Assembly: GCF_010731855.1 (NCBI RefSeq)
Contig: NZ_AP022620.1
Location: 5,518,001-5,582,000, forward strand
Direction of reading: 5' to 3'
DNA length: 64,000 nt
From: Mycolicibacterium anyangense
Lineage (GTDB): Bacteria > Actinomycetota > Actinomycetes > Mycobacteriales > Mycobacteriaceae
Made by a program: the position numbers and the translations under genes. Shown in pieces: positions 37,404 through 49,349 of this stretch (position 1 is its first letter; every line of letters starts with the position of its first letter). The notes below the pieces were generated by a model. The model was not told where the DNA came from, searched no databases, and was given only the letters and a program-made list of their open reading frames with translations.

Positions 37404-37695
37404 CCTTCCAATGTCCTTGGTCCTTGTAACGAAGGTCCTAAGAACTGAAAACAGGTGCGTCAAAAGGTGGCACCACCCAGTGAACACGGACTACCGTCGG
37501 GGCCAACACACCGTGAACACATCACGGGGCGGCCGAGCAGTCGGCCCGCCACTTCGCCGCAACGGTAGGAGGTGATTTCTTCGACCTCTGGCGCCGGCGG
37601 GCGAGATTTCGTCATTCTCCTGTCCGGCGCAGTCATCGATGACAGGCCGGGCACGCTCGCTGCGTGCAACCCGTAACAGAAACGAGTTGTGAAGC
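37404..37695 (+). promoter_or_regulatory. Leader region of hpf
   Basis: 292 nt without a convincing gene. It holds a short perfect palindrome CCGTGA-ACACA-TCACGG (37511-37527). GTGAACAC occurs inside it and once more about 34 nt earlier. A GTG-started frame of about 34 codons beginning near 37572 follows a purine run, but spacing is poor. Regulated expression of the ribosome-hibernation factor is expected; no DosR box was found. Confidence 0.35.
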
Positions 37696-38370
37696 ATGTC
37701 AATCCAATCCGTGAATGAAGATCAGCTGACCGACACCGACGAAACCTCCGAAGCAGGACCCCGCGCCGACGTCCAGGTGACGGGCCGCAACGTCGAGGTT
37801 CCCGACCACTACCGCGTGTACGTCGCCGCCAAGCTCGCCCGCCTCGAGCGGTTCGATCGCTCCATCTACCGCTTCGATGTCGAGCTCGAGCACGAGCGCA
37901 ACCGCCGCCAACGCAAGAACTGTCAGCATGTCGAGATCACCGCGCGCGGACGCGGCCCCGTCGTCCGTGGCGAAGCCTGCGCCGAGAGCTTCTACGGAGC
38001 CTTCGAGGCGGCCGTCCACAAGCTCGAGAACCGGCTGCGCCGTAGCAAGGACCGGCGCAAGGTGCACTACGGCGACAAGACCCCCGTCTCGCTGCACGAG
38101 GCCACCGCCGTCATCGACGCGTCCGCCGCGTTCACGCCGAAGGCCGACAGTGCCGCCGCCGTCGAGGAGATCGCGGTCGACGACCACGAGCCCGGCCGCA
38201 TCGTGCGCACCAAGGACCACCCGGCCACGCCGATGACCGTCGACGACGCGCTCTACGAGATGGAGCTCGTCGGGCACGACTTCTTCTTGTTCCACGACAA
38301 GGAGAGCGACCGCCCTTCGGTCGTCTACCGTCGGCACGCCTATGACTACGGGTTGATCCGGCTCGCGTAG
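37696..38370 (+). CDS. hpf: Ribosome hibernation promoting factor, long form (MPY)
   Basis: 224 aa. The N-terminal S30AE/protein Y domain (about 28-125) carries the basic residues that block the decoding centre (RRSKDRRKVHYGDK). A charged linker and a C-terminal dimerisation domain (about 165-222, DALYEMELVGHDFFLFHDKE and RRHAYDYGLIRL, quoted in parts) follow. M. smegmatis MPY stabilises 70S or 100S ribosomes in stationary or zinc-starved cells. Orthologue of Rv3241c, directly before secA1 as in M. tuberculosis. Confidence 0.95.
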   Translation: MSIQSVNEDQLTDTDETSEAGPRADVQVTGRNVEVPDHYRVYVAAKLARLERFDRSIYRFDVELEHERNRRQRKNCQHVEITARGRGPVVRGEACAESFYGAFEAAVHKLENRLRRSKDRRKVHYGDKTPVSLHEATAVIDASAAFTPKADSAAAVEEIAVDDHEPGRIVRTKDHPATPMTVDDALYEMELVGHDFFLFHDKESDRPSVVYRRHAYDYGLIRLA

Positions 38371-38457
38371 GCCGCCCGGTCCAGGCTGACGGGGACCCAA
38401 CAGCGCTTCACCTAGGATGGAGGGCGCTCACGCCTCCAATCCACGAGGGAACATACT

Positions 38458-41253
<2,796 letters not shown>

Positions 41254-41256
41254 GGA

Positions 41257-41289
41257 TGAACTGAACGCCCCATCGGGGCGTTCAGTTCA
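41257..41289. terminator. Bidirectional terminator between secA1 and the porin gene
   Basis: Perfect 15-bp inverted repeat with arms 41257-41271 (TGAACTGAACGCCCC) and 41275-41289 around a 3-nt loop. It begins 4 nt after the secA1 stop and contains the TGA of the convergent porin gene (41282-41284). No long U-tract is present on either side. Confidence 0.82.
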
Positions 41290-41920
41290 TGTTCCACGGT
41301 TCGCCATAGGTGGTGACGCTGTCCCCGGCCTTGGAGAGCAGGCGGGCGAACGGGCGCAGCAGTAGGCCGCCGGCTGCGCCGGTGACGGTGCCATGCGCAT
41401 TCGATACCGCGACAGAGCCTTCGGCGCCCCGGACGTCAACGGTGAAGGTGTTGACTTCCTGGATTCCGGGGCCGTTGCCCAAGTTGGCCGCGATCGATAC
41501 GCCCGGAAGCAGATTGGGCGTGATCACCGACCCCAGCGGATTGAAGTTCTGGGGCGCGATCGATGCCTTGTCGAGCAGCACATTGGGCGTCGTGTACTTG
41601 AAGTTGATGCCAACCCCCAGCGACCACGGGAAGCCGACCTGGTACCCGAGCTGCATGGTGCCGGTGAATTGGTCGGCGCCGTCGCCGGTCACGGTGTACG
41701 AGGCCTTGCCCGAGTGGAACCACTCGCGGGTCAACCGGTTTCGGTCCAGTGGCGCAACACCGTTGAGGAAGGTGTCCAGCTGTTCGATGGTCAACGTCCG
41801 GCCCTTGCCGTCGACGATGCTGTACTGGTTGTCCAGGCCCGCATGGGAGACACCGGCGGCACAGGTCAGTCCGGCGGCCACCGATGCCACGAGTGTCAAC
41901 AGAGAACCCAGGATCTTCAT
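41282..41920 (-). CDS. MspA-family outer membrane porin
   Basis: 212 aa: a 27-residue signal peptide ending SHA, then a mature chain beginning GLDN, 185 residues (MspA 184). It is very similar to MspA along its length (LTREWFHSG, GFPWSLGVGINF, GNGPGIQEV, GDSVTTYGEPWNMN), so it should form an octameric mycomembrane channel. At the constriction MspA has Asp90, Asp91 and Asp93; here they are Asp90, Lys91 and Ser93, and the equivalent of Asp118 is Asn, which should change ion selectivity. ATG 41920 is preceded by AGGTGG; a GTG two codons earlier is possible. Such porins are confined to fast growers. Confidence 0.95.
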   Translation of the reverse strand: MKILGSLLTLVASVAAGLTCAAGVSHAGLDNQYSIVDGKGRTLTIEQLDTFLNGVAPLDRNRLTREWFHSGKASYTVTGDGADQFTGTMQLGYQVGFPWSLGVGINFKYTTPNVLLDKASIAPQNFNPLGSVITPNLLPGVSIAANLGNGPGIQEVNTFTVDVRGAEGSVAVSNAHGTVTGAAGGLLLRPFARLLSKAGDSVTTYGEPWNMN

Positions 41921-42037
41921 ACCCACCTCGACGGATAGCGGCCAACCACGGACCCACCCAGCCTGATGGGTCGCGCGTGAGGCCGATATCCGCCGACAGG
42001 CCGCAGTTGGCCGCCGAGTGGCTGAACTGCGGTGGCG

Positions 42038-43801
42038 TTACTGGTTCGGGATGTGCATGGCGCTGACCAGATTGCGGTAGAGGCCGTCGGTTGCCAGCAG
42101 CTCGGTGTGTGTGCCCTGTGCCCGAATGCGGCCGTCCTGCATCACCACGATCGTGTCGGCATCGACCACCGTCGACAGGCGATGTGCGACGGTGACGACA
42201 GCCTGCACGCGTGCCCGCAGCCGAATGCAGTCGTGGATCGCCGCCTCGCTGAGGCCGTCGACGTGTGCGGTGGCCTCGTCGAGTACCAGCACCTCGGAGG
42301 GCTCGATGATGGCCCGGGCCAGCGCGATGCGTTGGCGCTGTCCGGTCGAGATCGTCGAGGAGCTCAAGTCGGTGTCCAATCCGTGTTCGAACCCGGCGAT
42401 GTCGTCGGCCAGGCGGACCTCGTCGAGCACGCGGCGCAACTGATGCTCGGTGGCCGCTCCGGCACTGTAGAGCAGGTTGTCCCGAATGGTGCCCGGCAGG
42501 ATGGGCGTCTCCTGCTCCACGAACGACAGTCGACGCCGGATCTGGTCATGGCTGGCCGCCGAGTAGGGCTGGCCGCCGAAGAACAGTTCCCCGCGTTCGG
42601 GCTCGAGGAATCGCATGATGAGAGACAACACCGTCGTCTTTCCGGCCCCGGACGGGCCGACGATCGCGACATGCCCGTGCGCCGGAACGGTGAGGTTCAG
42701 GTCGTGAACGGTCGGCGCGAGTCCGTCGTAACCAGCTGTGACACAACGGAGTTCGAGAGCGGGTGGTTGGGCGGGCGTCCCGCCCGAGGTGCGGGTGTCC
42801 GACACCACATCCGATTCCGCCTCGAGCTGCTCGACCTCACGGATGCGGCCGGCGGCGGCCACCCCGGTCTGCAGGGTCGTCATGTTGGTCGACAGTTCGG
42901 TCACCGGATCCATCAGCCCGAAGGCGTACAGCAGGAAGGCGACCAGGCTGGACAGCTCCATCGCCCCGTTGCTCACCCGCCATGCGCCCACCGTCAGGAT
43001 CATGATGATGGACAGATCAACTCCCGCCCATGCGATCGTCTCGGCGATCGCTTCTCGGCGCACTGCGCGGATGTTGTGTTCATTTGCGGCCCTGGCAGAT
43101 TCGATGATCTGGTCGGCTTGGCGGCGTTCGGCGCGGCTGGCCTTGACCGTGCGGATGGCGCGCAACGTCGCTTCCAGCGCGCCGCCCACTCGGCCCAGGT
43201 GGTGTTGGGCGGTCTGCCGCTCGTCGGCGACGCCGGGCATGAGGACTCCGAAGAGCACCGACACCACCGCGATCGCGCCGAGGGTCGCCGCCAGTAACGG
43301 CAGGTCCAGCACCGCCATCAGCACCAGGGTGCCGATCAGCATGATCACTCCGTTGATGAGTCCGATCACGCTGGTGGAAGCCGCTTCGTGCAGCAGAACG
43401 GAGTCCGAGGTGACCCGGGTGACCAGTTCGCCGACCGGGCGTTTGGTGACCGCCTGGACGGTGGCGCGCAGCATGCGGTCCACCATCGTGGCCCGTGCGT
43501 CGAGCACGATTCGTTCGCCGATCGAACCGAGCAGGATCCGCTGCCAGCAGCGAACCGAGGCGCTGAGAACCAGAAGGGCGACCAGGGCGGCGACCGGAAT
43601 GATGAGCGAGGCGTGATCGCCCATGCTGTCCAGCACCGCCTTGGTGATCATCGGGGTGGCCAGACCCGCCGCCGAGCCGATCAGGCCCAGCACCGCACCG
43701 CCGGCCAGCGCGCGGCGATGCGGGGATGCGAACGACCAGAGCAGCCGCAGGCGCGCGGCTCCCGACCCGCGGCGGGTCACCGCGGTAGGGGTGTCGGGCA
43801 T
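42038..43801 (-). CDS. ABC exporter (fused permease-ATPase)
   Basis: 587-aa half transporter: six membrane helices in about 20-310, then a nucleotide-binding domain with Walker A GPSGAGKTT, a signature written STGQRQRIALARA where LSGGQ is usual, and Walker B VLVLDEATAHVD. It probably exports a hydrophobic compound, drug or lipid as a dimer. ATG 43801 follows AAAGGAGT by about 9 nt; a longer frame reaches 43849. The esterase gene lies 54 nt upstream on the same strand. No M. tuberculosis counterpart at this position comes to mind. Confidence 0.88.
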   Translation of the reverse strand: MPDTPTAVTRRGSGAARLRLLWSFASPHRRALAGGAVLGLIGSAAGLATPMITKAVLDSMGDHASLIIPVAALVALLVLSASVRCWQRILLGSIGERIVLDARATMVDRMLRATVQAVTKRPVGELVTRVTSDSVLLHEAASTSVIGLINGVIMLIGTLVLMAVLDLPLLAATLGAIAVVSVLFGVLMPGVADERQTAQHHLGRVGGALEATLRAIRTVKASRAERRQADQIIESARAANEHNIRAVRREAIAETIAWAGVDLSIIMILTVGAWRVSNGAMELSSLVAFLLYAFGLMDPVTELSTNMTTLQTGVAAAGRIREVEQLEAESDVVSDTRTSGGTPAQPPALELRCVTAGYDGLAPTVHDLNLTVPAHGHVAIVGPSGAGKTTVLSLIMRFLEPERGELFFGGQPYSAASHDQIRRRLSFVEQETPILPGTIRDNLLYSAGAATEHQLRRVLDEVRLADDIAGFEHGLDTDLSSSTISTGQRQRIALARAIIEPSEVLVLDEATAHVDGLSEAAIHDCIRLRARVQAVVTVAHRLSTVVDADTIVVMQDGRIRAQGTHTELLATDGLYRNLVSAMHIPNQ

Positions 43802-43855
43802 GGGGACGGACTCCTTTTCGATGCGGGCATCAGCGCTGCGATGGCCCACCGGGGC

Positions 43856-45169
43856 TTACGTCGAGCTGATGAGATTGACACGTCGTGCCAGCCAGGGAAG
43901 CTCCGCGGCCAGCCCCGCCGAGAAGACGCGCCAGTCATGGGCGCCCGGGAGTTCGGTGAGGTGACTCTGCATCCCTGCGGCCGCGGTGGCGTCGTGGACC
44001 CGAGCTGCGTCGGGGCGGGTGTCGTGGTCGGCATCGCCGACCACGATGGCCGCCGCGCTGTCAGGGTAGCGACGAAACTTCAGCAGATCCAACGGATTTA
44101 CCCGACGGAACGCTGCGTCGTCACCGCCGAAGGCGGCGGTCACGGTGGCGCGCCGATCACCGAGCGTCGGTTCGGCTGATCCCGCGATATCGATGATGGT
44201 GGGGTACACCTCGGCGTGGTTGGTACCGAGCTGCAGGGCGCAGGTGCCGCCGTAGGAGGCGCCGGCGACCGCCCACGCCACGGGTCGCGGGTCGACGCTG
44301 AGGTGGGATTTGATCCAGGCCGGGACGTCGACCGACAGGTAGGTGTCGACGTTACCCAGCGCGGAATTCAGGCAGAGCGGGTCGTTGAACGGCCCACCCG
44401 TCGGGTCTGGCACCACCACGATCGGCGCCAGTCCGCGATGCGCGGCAGCGAAGTCGTCCATGATGTGCATCAGCTTGCCCGCGCCTATCCAGTCCTGTGG
44501 TGTCCCCGGCTGTCCGGTGAGCAGCACCAGCACGGGCAGCCGTGGCGGGATGTCGCCGAAGTAGGCTGGTGGCAGATAGATCTTGGCCTTTCGGGCGACG
44601 AAATGTGATGTGGTGCCCGGGATTTCGGCGGACGTCAGCTTTCCCCGTGCGGGGAGGCTGGCCGGCGGAGTCCAGTTCCGTTCCAGCGGGCCCGGTGTGG
44701 GACCCGTCAAAGCCAGCGTTCGCAGTGTGGGCAGGGCCATGTCGTCGGGGCGGGCGATCCCCAGTGCATCGCGGGCCGTTGGGTAGGCGCCGAATACGGC
44801 GTTGATCTGATTGGCGCAGGCGGCCAACACGACGACGGTCGTCACGACCAATCCCGATCGGACCGGCCAGCGTTCGGCGGATACGGCAAGCGAGGCGGCC
44901 AGGCACAGCGTGAAGACGCCCGCGCCGGCCCACAGCAGGACGGCCGCGGGAATGCGATCCGGGAACAACTGCCACACGTTGCGCGCCAACTCGTCACCGG
45001 CGAGTGTCACGGCGGCCGCGACGGTCAGGTAGGTGGCGCCCGCCAACGTCTTGGTCAGCGGGCGTGCGCTGCCGGACAGCATCCGCACGAGGAGCCAGGT
45101 GGCGGCCACGATGGCCCCGATCTGCAGCAGCCGGGGAAGCGGGCCGGATAACAACGGCCAGTCCAGCAT
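43856..45169 (-). CDS. Membrane-anchored esterase (alpha/beta hydrolase)
   Basis: 437 aa. Four hydrophobic segments fill residues 1-150, then an esterase-D/mycolyltransferase-like alpha/beta hydrolase domain with nucleophile Ser in GASYGG (about residue 312), a likely Asp in GDADHDTRPD and His in PGAHDWR. It is related to mycobacterial proteins that have an antigen-85-like domain after a membrane bundle. Esterification or hydrolysis of envelope lipids is inferred. It starts at ATG 45169, is divergent from the response regulator, and precedes the ABC exporter. Confidence 0.82.
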   Translation of the reverse strand: MLDWPLLSGPLPRLLQIGAIVAATWLLVRMLSGSARPLTKTLAGATYLTVAAAVTLAGDELARNVWQLFPDRIPAAVLLWAGAGVFTLCLAASLAVSAERWPVRSGLVVTTVVVLAACANQINAVFGAYPTARDALGIARPDDMALPTLRTLALTGPTPGPLERNWTPPASLPARGKLTSAEIPGTTSHFVARKAKIYLPPAYFGDIPPRLPVLVLLTGQPGTPQDWIGAGKLMHIMDDFAAAHRGLAPIVVVPDPTGGPFNDPLCLNSALGNVDTYLSVDVPAWIKSHLSVDPRPVAWAVAGASYGGTCALQLGTNHAEVYPTIIDIAGSAEPTLGDRRATVTAAFGGDDAAFRRVNPLDLLKFRRYPDSAAAIVVGDADHDTRPDAARVHDATAAAGMQSHLTELPGAHDWRVFSAGLAAELPWLARRVNLISST

Positions 45170-45435
45170 GTGTACTCGTCTCCCGCGTCGCTCGGCATGG
45201 GGCTGCTGCCCACCCGTATCTGTCGATGATCGGTGGCGGCCGACCGCGCGCCCATCCACCGACCGGCCAGATCGGCCAGTCACTCGCCTGGTAGTCGGCG
45301 CGCGGCCCGGACGATCGGCTGGTAGTCAACGGCCAGGTGACTGGAGTTGGCCGCCTGGTCTCGCTGGGAGGGTGCCGGACAATAAGCTCGAACAGGTGAC
45401 CCTGGCAGGTTGGGCAGGTAGACGGGAGAAGTCGG

Positions 45436-46086
45436 GTGTTGAAAGTCGTCATCGTCGATGACGAGGCGCTGATCCGGTCCGGATTCGAGTTGATCCTGTC
45501 CGCCATCGACGACATCGAGGTGACTGCCACCTGCGACGGGATCCATGCCGTCCGGGTCATCACCGAGCACCAGCCCGATGTCGTCCTGCTTGATATCCGG
45601 ATGCCGGGCAAGGACGGCCTCGGGGTGCTCGCCGAGCTGCAACAGTTGCCGTCGACGCCGACCGTGGCGGTGCTGACCACCTTCGACGCCGACGAGTACA
45701 TCGCCACCGCCTTGCGGCTGGGGGCGTCGGGTTTCCTGCTCAAGGACACCGACCCGGAGCAACTCCCGCATCTGGTGCGCAGTCTTGCCGCCGGCGGGTT
45801 GGTGCTTTCGGACAAGATCAGCCCCAAGGTGATCGCCGGCTACCTCGGTGACCGACCGGACGAAGCCGCCGTCCAGATCATCGGCGGACTCTCCGAGCGA
45901 GAGGGGCAGGTGTTGCGACTCCTGGCGCGGGGCCGGTCCAATGGTGAGATCGCGTCGTCTTTGTATTCGAGTGTGGGAACGGTGAAGGACCAAGTCAGTT
46001 CGATCCTGTCCAAACTGGGCGTCAAGTCCCGGGTCGAGGCGGCCATCATCGCCCAGCGCGCACGACTGCTCGACGAGCCGTGTTGA
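45436..46086 (+). CDS. NarL/LuxR-type response regulator
   Basis: 216 aa. The receiver has acidic VDDE (7-10), phosphoacceptor Asp53 (LLDIRMPG) and the switch Lys in LKDTDP. The C-terminal LuxR helix-turn-helix begins LSEREGQVLRLLARG and ends in GTVKDQVSSILSKLG, here quoted separately. GTG 45436 starts the frame. It overlaps the histidine kinase gene by 7 nt and is divergent (266 nt) from the esterase-ABC unit, which it probably controls. Confidence 0.92.
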   Translation: MLKVVIVDDEALIRSGFELILSAIDDIEVTATCDGIHAVRVITEHQPDVVLLDIRMPGKDGLGVLAELQQLPSTPTVAVLTTFDADEYIATALRLGASGFLLKDTDPEQLPHLVRSLAAGGLVLSDKISPKVIAGYLGDRPDEAAVQIIGGLSEREGQVLRLLARGRSNGEIASSLYSSVGTVKDQVSSILSKLGVKSRVEAAIIAQRARLLDEPC

Positions 46087-47189
46087 GGATCCCGCTGGCT
46101 CCCGTGACACGGCGGGTGCTCTCCGAAGTGGGGCTGTTCGCACTGGCCATCGGCGACGCCGTGGGGTCCTGCCTGCCCGACGAGCCCGTCCGGCACTGGG
46201 TGTTGGCCGGCATTGCCGTGTCCAGCCTGGTGATCCGTCGCCGGGCGCCCTATCTCGCGCTGGCGCTCGCGCTGCCCGCGGTCGCAACCGACTCCGCGGT
46301 GATCGCGGCGATGATCGCGCTCTACACCATCGGTGAGCGCCGCCCGTCCAAGGTCGGCATCGCCGTGGGCTGCGCGGCGTTCTTCGTCTGTTACACCGCG
46401 TTGTGGGATCAGTCCTATTCAGGTGTCGACACCCTGTTGAACCTGGTGTACGCCGTCATCTTCTCCACCGCGCCGATCTGGCTGGGGATGTTGATCACCG
46501 CGCGGTCCGAGCTGTCCGAGAAGCTGGCTGAGGTGGAGCGGGTTCGCCGGCACGAGGAGGAGTTGGTGGTCGAGCGGGCGCTGGCCGGCGAACGGGCCGC
46601 ACTTGCCCGCGAGATGCACGATGTGGTGTCCCATCAGGTGAGTCTCATTGCCGTGCAGGCCGGCGCGCTGCAGGTCACGGCTCCCGATCAAGCCTCCATA
46701 GAGGCAGCGCGCACGATCCGGATGCTGAGCGTGCGCACCCTCGACGAGTTACGGGAAATGGTCGGGGTGCTGCGGCCCTCGGGGGAGCCGGGGGTGGACC
46801 TCACGCCTCAGCCGGGGCTCGACGACATCGCGGCCCTGGTGGCGTCATCGCGGGTTCCGACCAGGATCGACACCGTCGACCGTCTCGGCAGCGCACCCCC
46901 GGCGCCGGTCCAGCGCGCTGTCTATCGCGCGGTGCAGGAAGGCCTGACCAACATCGCCAAGCATGCGCCAGGGGCCAGCGCGACACTGACGTTGCGCATC
47001 GACCCGAGCCAGGTGGACCTGTCGCTGACCAACACCAAGCCCACCCGGGCGCCCGAGCAACTGCCCAGTTCCCAACACGGACTGCTCGGCCTGCGCGAGC
47101 GTGCCGAGCTGTTGGGTGGCGGGTTGTCCGCCGGTAGCTGCAGCGATGGCGGCTACCGCTTGTCGATGACGCTGCCGATCCACAGCTGA
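46080..47189 (+). CDS. NarL-partner sensor histidine kinase (HisKA_3)
   Basis: 369 aa with four or five N-terminal membrane segments (about 15-140) and no large outer loop, so it may sense a membrane signal. A coiled linker leads to HisKA_3 with His180 in EMHDVVSHQ and an HATPase domain with the N-box QEGLTNIAKHA and a G-box GLLGLRERAELLGG. GTG 46080 overlaps the regulator stop. It resembles LiaS/DesK-type kinases; the pair is not found at this position in M. tuberculosis. Confidence 0.9.
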   Translation: MLRIPLAPVTRRVLSEVGLFALAIGDAVGSCLPDEPVRHWVLAGIAVSSLVIRRRAPYLALALALPAVATDSAVIAAMIALYTIGERRPSKVGIAVGCAAFFVCYTALWDQSYSGVDTLLNLVYAVIFSTAPIWLGMLITARSELSEKLAEVERVRRHEEELVVERALAGERAALAREMHDVVSHQVSLIAVQAGALQVTAPDQASIEAARTIRMLSVRTLDELREMVGVLRPSGEPGVDLTPQPGLDDIAALVASSRVPTRIDTVDRLGSAPPAPVQRAVYRAVQEGLTNIAKHAPGASATLTLRIDPSQVDLSLTNTKPTRAPEQLPSSQHGLLGLRERAELLGGGLSAGSCSDGGYRLSMTLPIHS

Positions 47190-47194
47190 GCCCG

Positions 47195-47653
47195 TCAGCC
47201 GATGTGCAGTGCGACCACCTGCCAGCGTGGGCCGGTCGGTGTCGGGACTTGCTGCACCCGGGCGGCGATCGCGTGGACCCGCTCGTCGCGAGTGTAGGTC
47301 GCCGACACCTCGGCGGCGGTGCCGTCGGCTCCGATCTGCTGAACCCGCACTCTGCGTAGCCGGGCGGGGGAGCGCCGTTCGTGGCGTACCACCGCAGGCA
47401 GCAGTGAGTCGACCAGTCCGCCGGCCAGCAGCGGGCGTAGTTGGCTGAGCGGACGACGCCGGTCGATTACCTCCAGGACCCGTCGCAGCGCTGCGTCGGC
47501 GAACATTGCGGCGGCCCGCAACTCGGCGTTGTCCGGCGCGGGCTGCGGGCGTGGTGGCGATTCGGGTGTTCGGTTGCGGGACAAGCAGACCGGAGCCAGT
47601 CCGACATCGGATGCGGGGGGTTCGTAGTCGACGACGGGAACGACGCTGGGCAT
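47195..47653 (-). CDS. Rv3235 family protein
   Basis: 152 aa of unknown function. A disordered Pro/Arg-rich start (about 1-50) is followed by a conserved helical block (MFADAALRRVLEVIDRRRPLSQLRPLLAGGLV, quoted as family core: RRPLSQLRPLL) and a beta-sheet domain ending WQVVALHIG. Start ATG 47653 has GGAGAG upstream; the frame continues 87 codons further but without a ribosome site. The M. tuberculosis homologue lies beside tgs3 just as here. Convergent with the kinase gene (5 nt between stops). Confidence 0.78.
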   Translation of the reverse strand: MPSVVPVVDYEPPASDVGLAPVCLSRNRTPESPPRPQPAPDNAELRAAAMFADAALRRVLEVIDRRRPLSQLRPLLAGGLVDSLLPAVVRHERRSPARLRRVRVQQIGADGTAAEVSATYTRDERVHAIAARVQQVPTPTGPRWQVVALHIG

Positions 47654-47892
47654 GGCACTCTCCGGTGATCGGTCGATGTGGGACCGGCCGCTGGAGAGGA
47701 GCGGGCCGTTCGGGCCATGATGGCACAGTCGCCGTTCTCGCGTATTCACCTGGGGTGCGGGCGGGGCCCGGCGGCGGTTACCGTGTCGAGACGGATTCTG
47801 CTCGGCGGGCAGGAGCGGAGCGACCCGGGAATGGTTGCTCGGCGGGTAGGACCCGGTGAGTGGTTGTCGTCGACGAGGGGAATAGCGCAACG

Positions 47893-49302
47893 ATGGTGAC
47901 TCGGTTGTCAGCATCGGATGCGTCGTTCTACCACCTGGAGAACACCGCGACGCCGATGTACGTCGGCTCGCTGTCCATCGTGCGCAAGCCGCGGGCCGGA
48001 CTGAGCTACGACACCCTGTTGGAGACCATCGAACGTCGGCTCCCGCAGATTCCGCGCTACCGGCAGAAGGTCCGTGAAGTCACCCTCGGACTGGCCCGCC
48101 CGGTCTGGGTCGACGACCCCGACTTCGACATCACCTATCACGTGCGCCGATCGGCGCTGCCCTCACCGGGCAGCGACGCCCAGCTCCACGAGCTGATCGC
48201 CCGGCTGGGCTCCCGGCCCCTGGACCGCTCCCGCCCACTGTGGGAGATGTACCTGATCGAAGGCCTGGCCAAGAACCGGCTGGCCATCTACACCAAATCG
48301 CATCAGGCCCTGGTCAACGGCCTGACAGCCCTGGAGATCGGACACGTCATCGCCGACCGCACCCAGCGGCCGCCGACGTTCGGTGAGGACATCTGGATTC
48401 CGGGGCGTGAACCGAGCGGCCGTCAACTGCTGCTCGGCGCGGTCGGGGACTGGCTGGCCCGGCCCGGCCAGCAGCTCGAGGCGGCCCGTACCGCGATCAC
48501 CGACGTCGCCACCAGCAGCGCCGAGCTGGCCGATCTGGCGCGCCGGCTGACCGAGGTGGCCCGCACCGTGGCGCGGGGCACCGCACCGGAGAGCCCGCTG
48601 AACACCACGGTCTCGCGTAATCGCCGCTTCACCGTGGCCAGCGGATCACTGGCCGACTACCGCAAGGTGCGATCTCGCTACGACTGCGATGTCAACGACG
48701 TGGTGCTCGCGGTGGTCGCCGGCGCGCTGCGGAACTGGCTGCTCTCCCGGGGGGAGCCGGTGACCACCACGTCCACGGTGCGTGCGATGGCGCCGACGTC
48801 GGTTTACCCCGAAGCCGACCTGGCGGCTTCCGGGCCCGGGCAGGCGATCAGCCAGGTCGCCCCGTTCCTGGTGGATCTGCCAGTGGGGGAAGGCAATCCG
48901 GTGGTGCGGCTGTCGCAGATCGCGCACGCCACCGAATCGCACTCGGCGGCGGCAAGCCTGGTGGATGCCCGGACCATCGTCACACTCTCGGGCTTCGCGC
49001 CGCCGACGTTGCACGCAATGGGCACCCGGGTGGCCACCCAGTTCTCCGCCCGGCAATTCAACCTGCTGATCACCAATGTGCCGGGGCCGCAGTCGCAGAT
49101 GTACCTGGCGGGCACGAAGCTGCTGGAGACCTACGCCGTCCCGCCGCTGCTGCACAACCAGGTGCTGGCCATCGGCGTGACGTCCTACTGCGGCATGCTC
49201 TACTTCGGCATCAACGCCGACCGCGAGGCGATGAGCGACGTCGGCGTGTTCCCGGCCCTGCTGGCCGAATCGCTCGAGGAACTTCTCGAAGCCGCCCAGT
49301 AA
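47893..49302 (+). CDS. Wax ester synthase/diacylglycerol acyltransferase-like protein (Tgs3-like)
   Basis: 469 aa. Full-length WS/DGAT architecture, while M. tuberculosis has a split pair (Rv3234c/Rv3233c) here. Family members normally carry HHxxxDG; this copy reads SHQALVNG (136-143), so the catalytic second His is Gln138 and the Asp is Asn142. Acyl transfer by the standard mechanism is therefore unlikely. The C-terminal NLLITNVPGP motif is intact, suggesting the fold and lipid binding are conserved. Start ATG 47893 (MVTRLSASDASFYHLE) follows homologues; an upstream in-frame GTG at 47860 is possible. Confidence 0.88.
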   Translation: MVTRLSASDASFYHLENTATPMYVGSLSIVRKPRAGLSYDTLLETIERRLPQIPRYRQKVREVTLGLARPVWVDDPDFDITYHVRRSALPSPGSDAQLHELIARLGSRPLDRSRPLWEMYLIEGLAKNRLAIYTKSHQALVNGLTALEIGHVIADRTQRPPTFGEDIWIPGREPSGRQLLLGAVGDWLARPGQQLEAARTAITDVATSSAELADLARRLTEVARTVARGTAPESPLNTTVSRNRRFTVASGSLADYRKVRSRYDCDVNDVVLAVVAGALRNWLLSRGEPVTTTSTVRAMAPTSVYPEADLAASGPGQAISQVAPFLVDLPVGEGNPVVRLSQIAHATESHSAAASLVDARTIVTLSGFAPPTLHAMGTRVATQFSARQFNLLITNVPGPQSQMYLAGTKLLETYAVPPLLHNQVLAIGVTSYCGMLYFGINADREAMSDVGVFPALLAESLEELLEAAQ

Positions 49303-49349
49303 TTCCGCGAGGTCAGCGCGATCGCCTGTGAACGTACTACGATGCGGCG

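Noticed and set aside
37572..37676. GTG-started frame of about 34 codons in the hpf leader, a possible leader peptide
   Set aside because: The purine-rich sequence overlaps the start codon itself, leaving no proper ribosome-site spacing, and the peptide has no recognisable regulatory codons.
37404..37695. DosR-type box before hpf
   Set aside because: No close match to the DosR consensus palindrome was seen; only a short unrelated CCGTGA/TCACGG palindrome is present.
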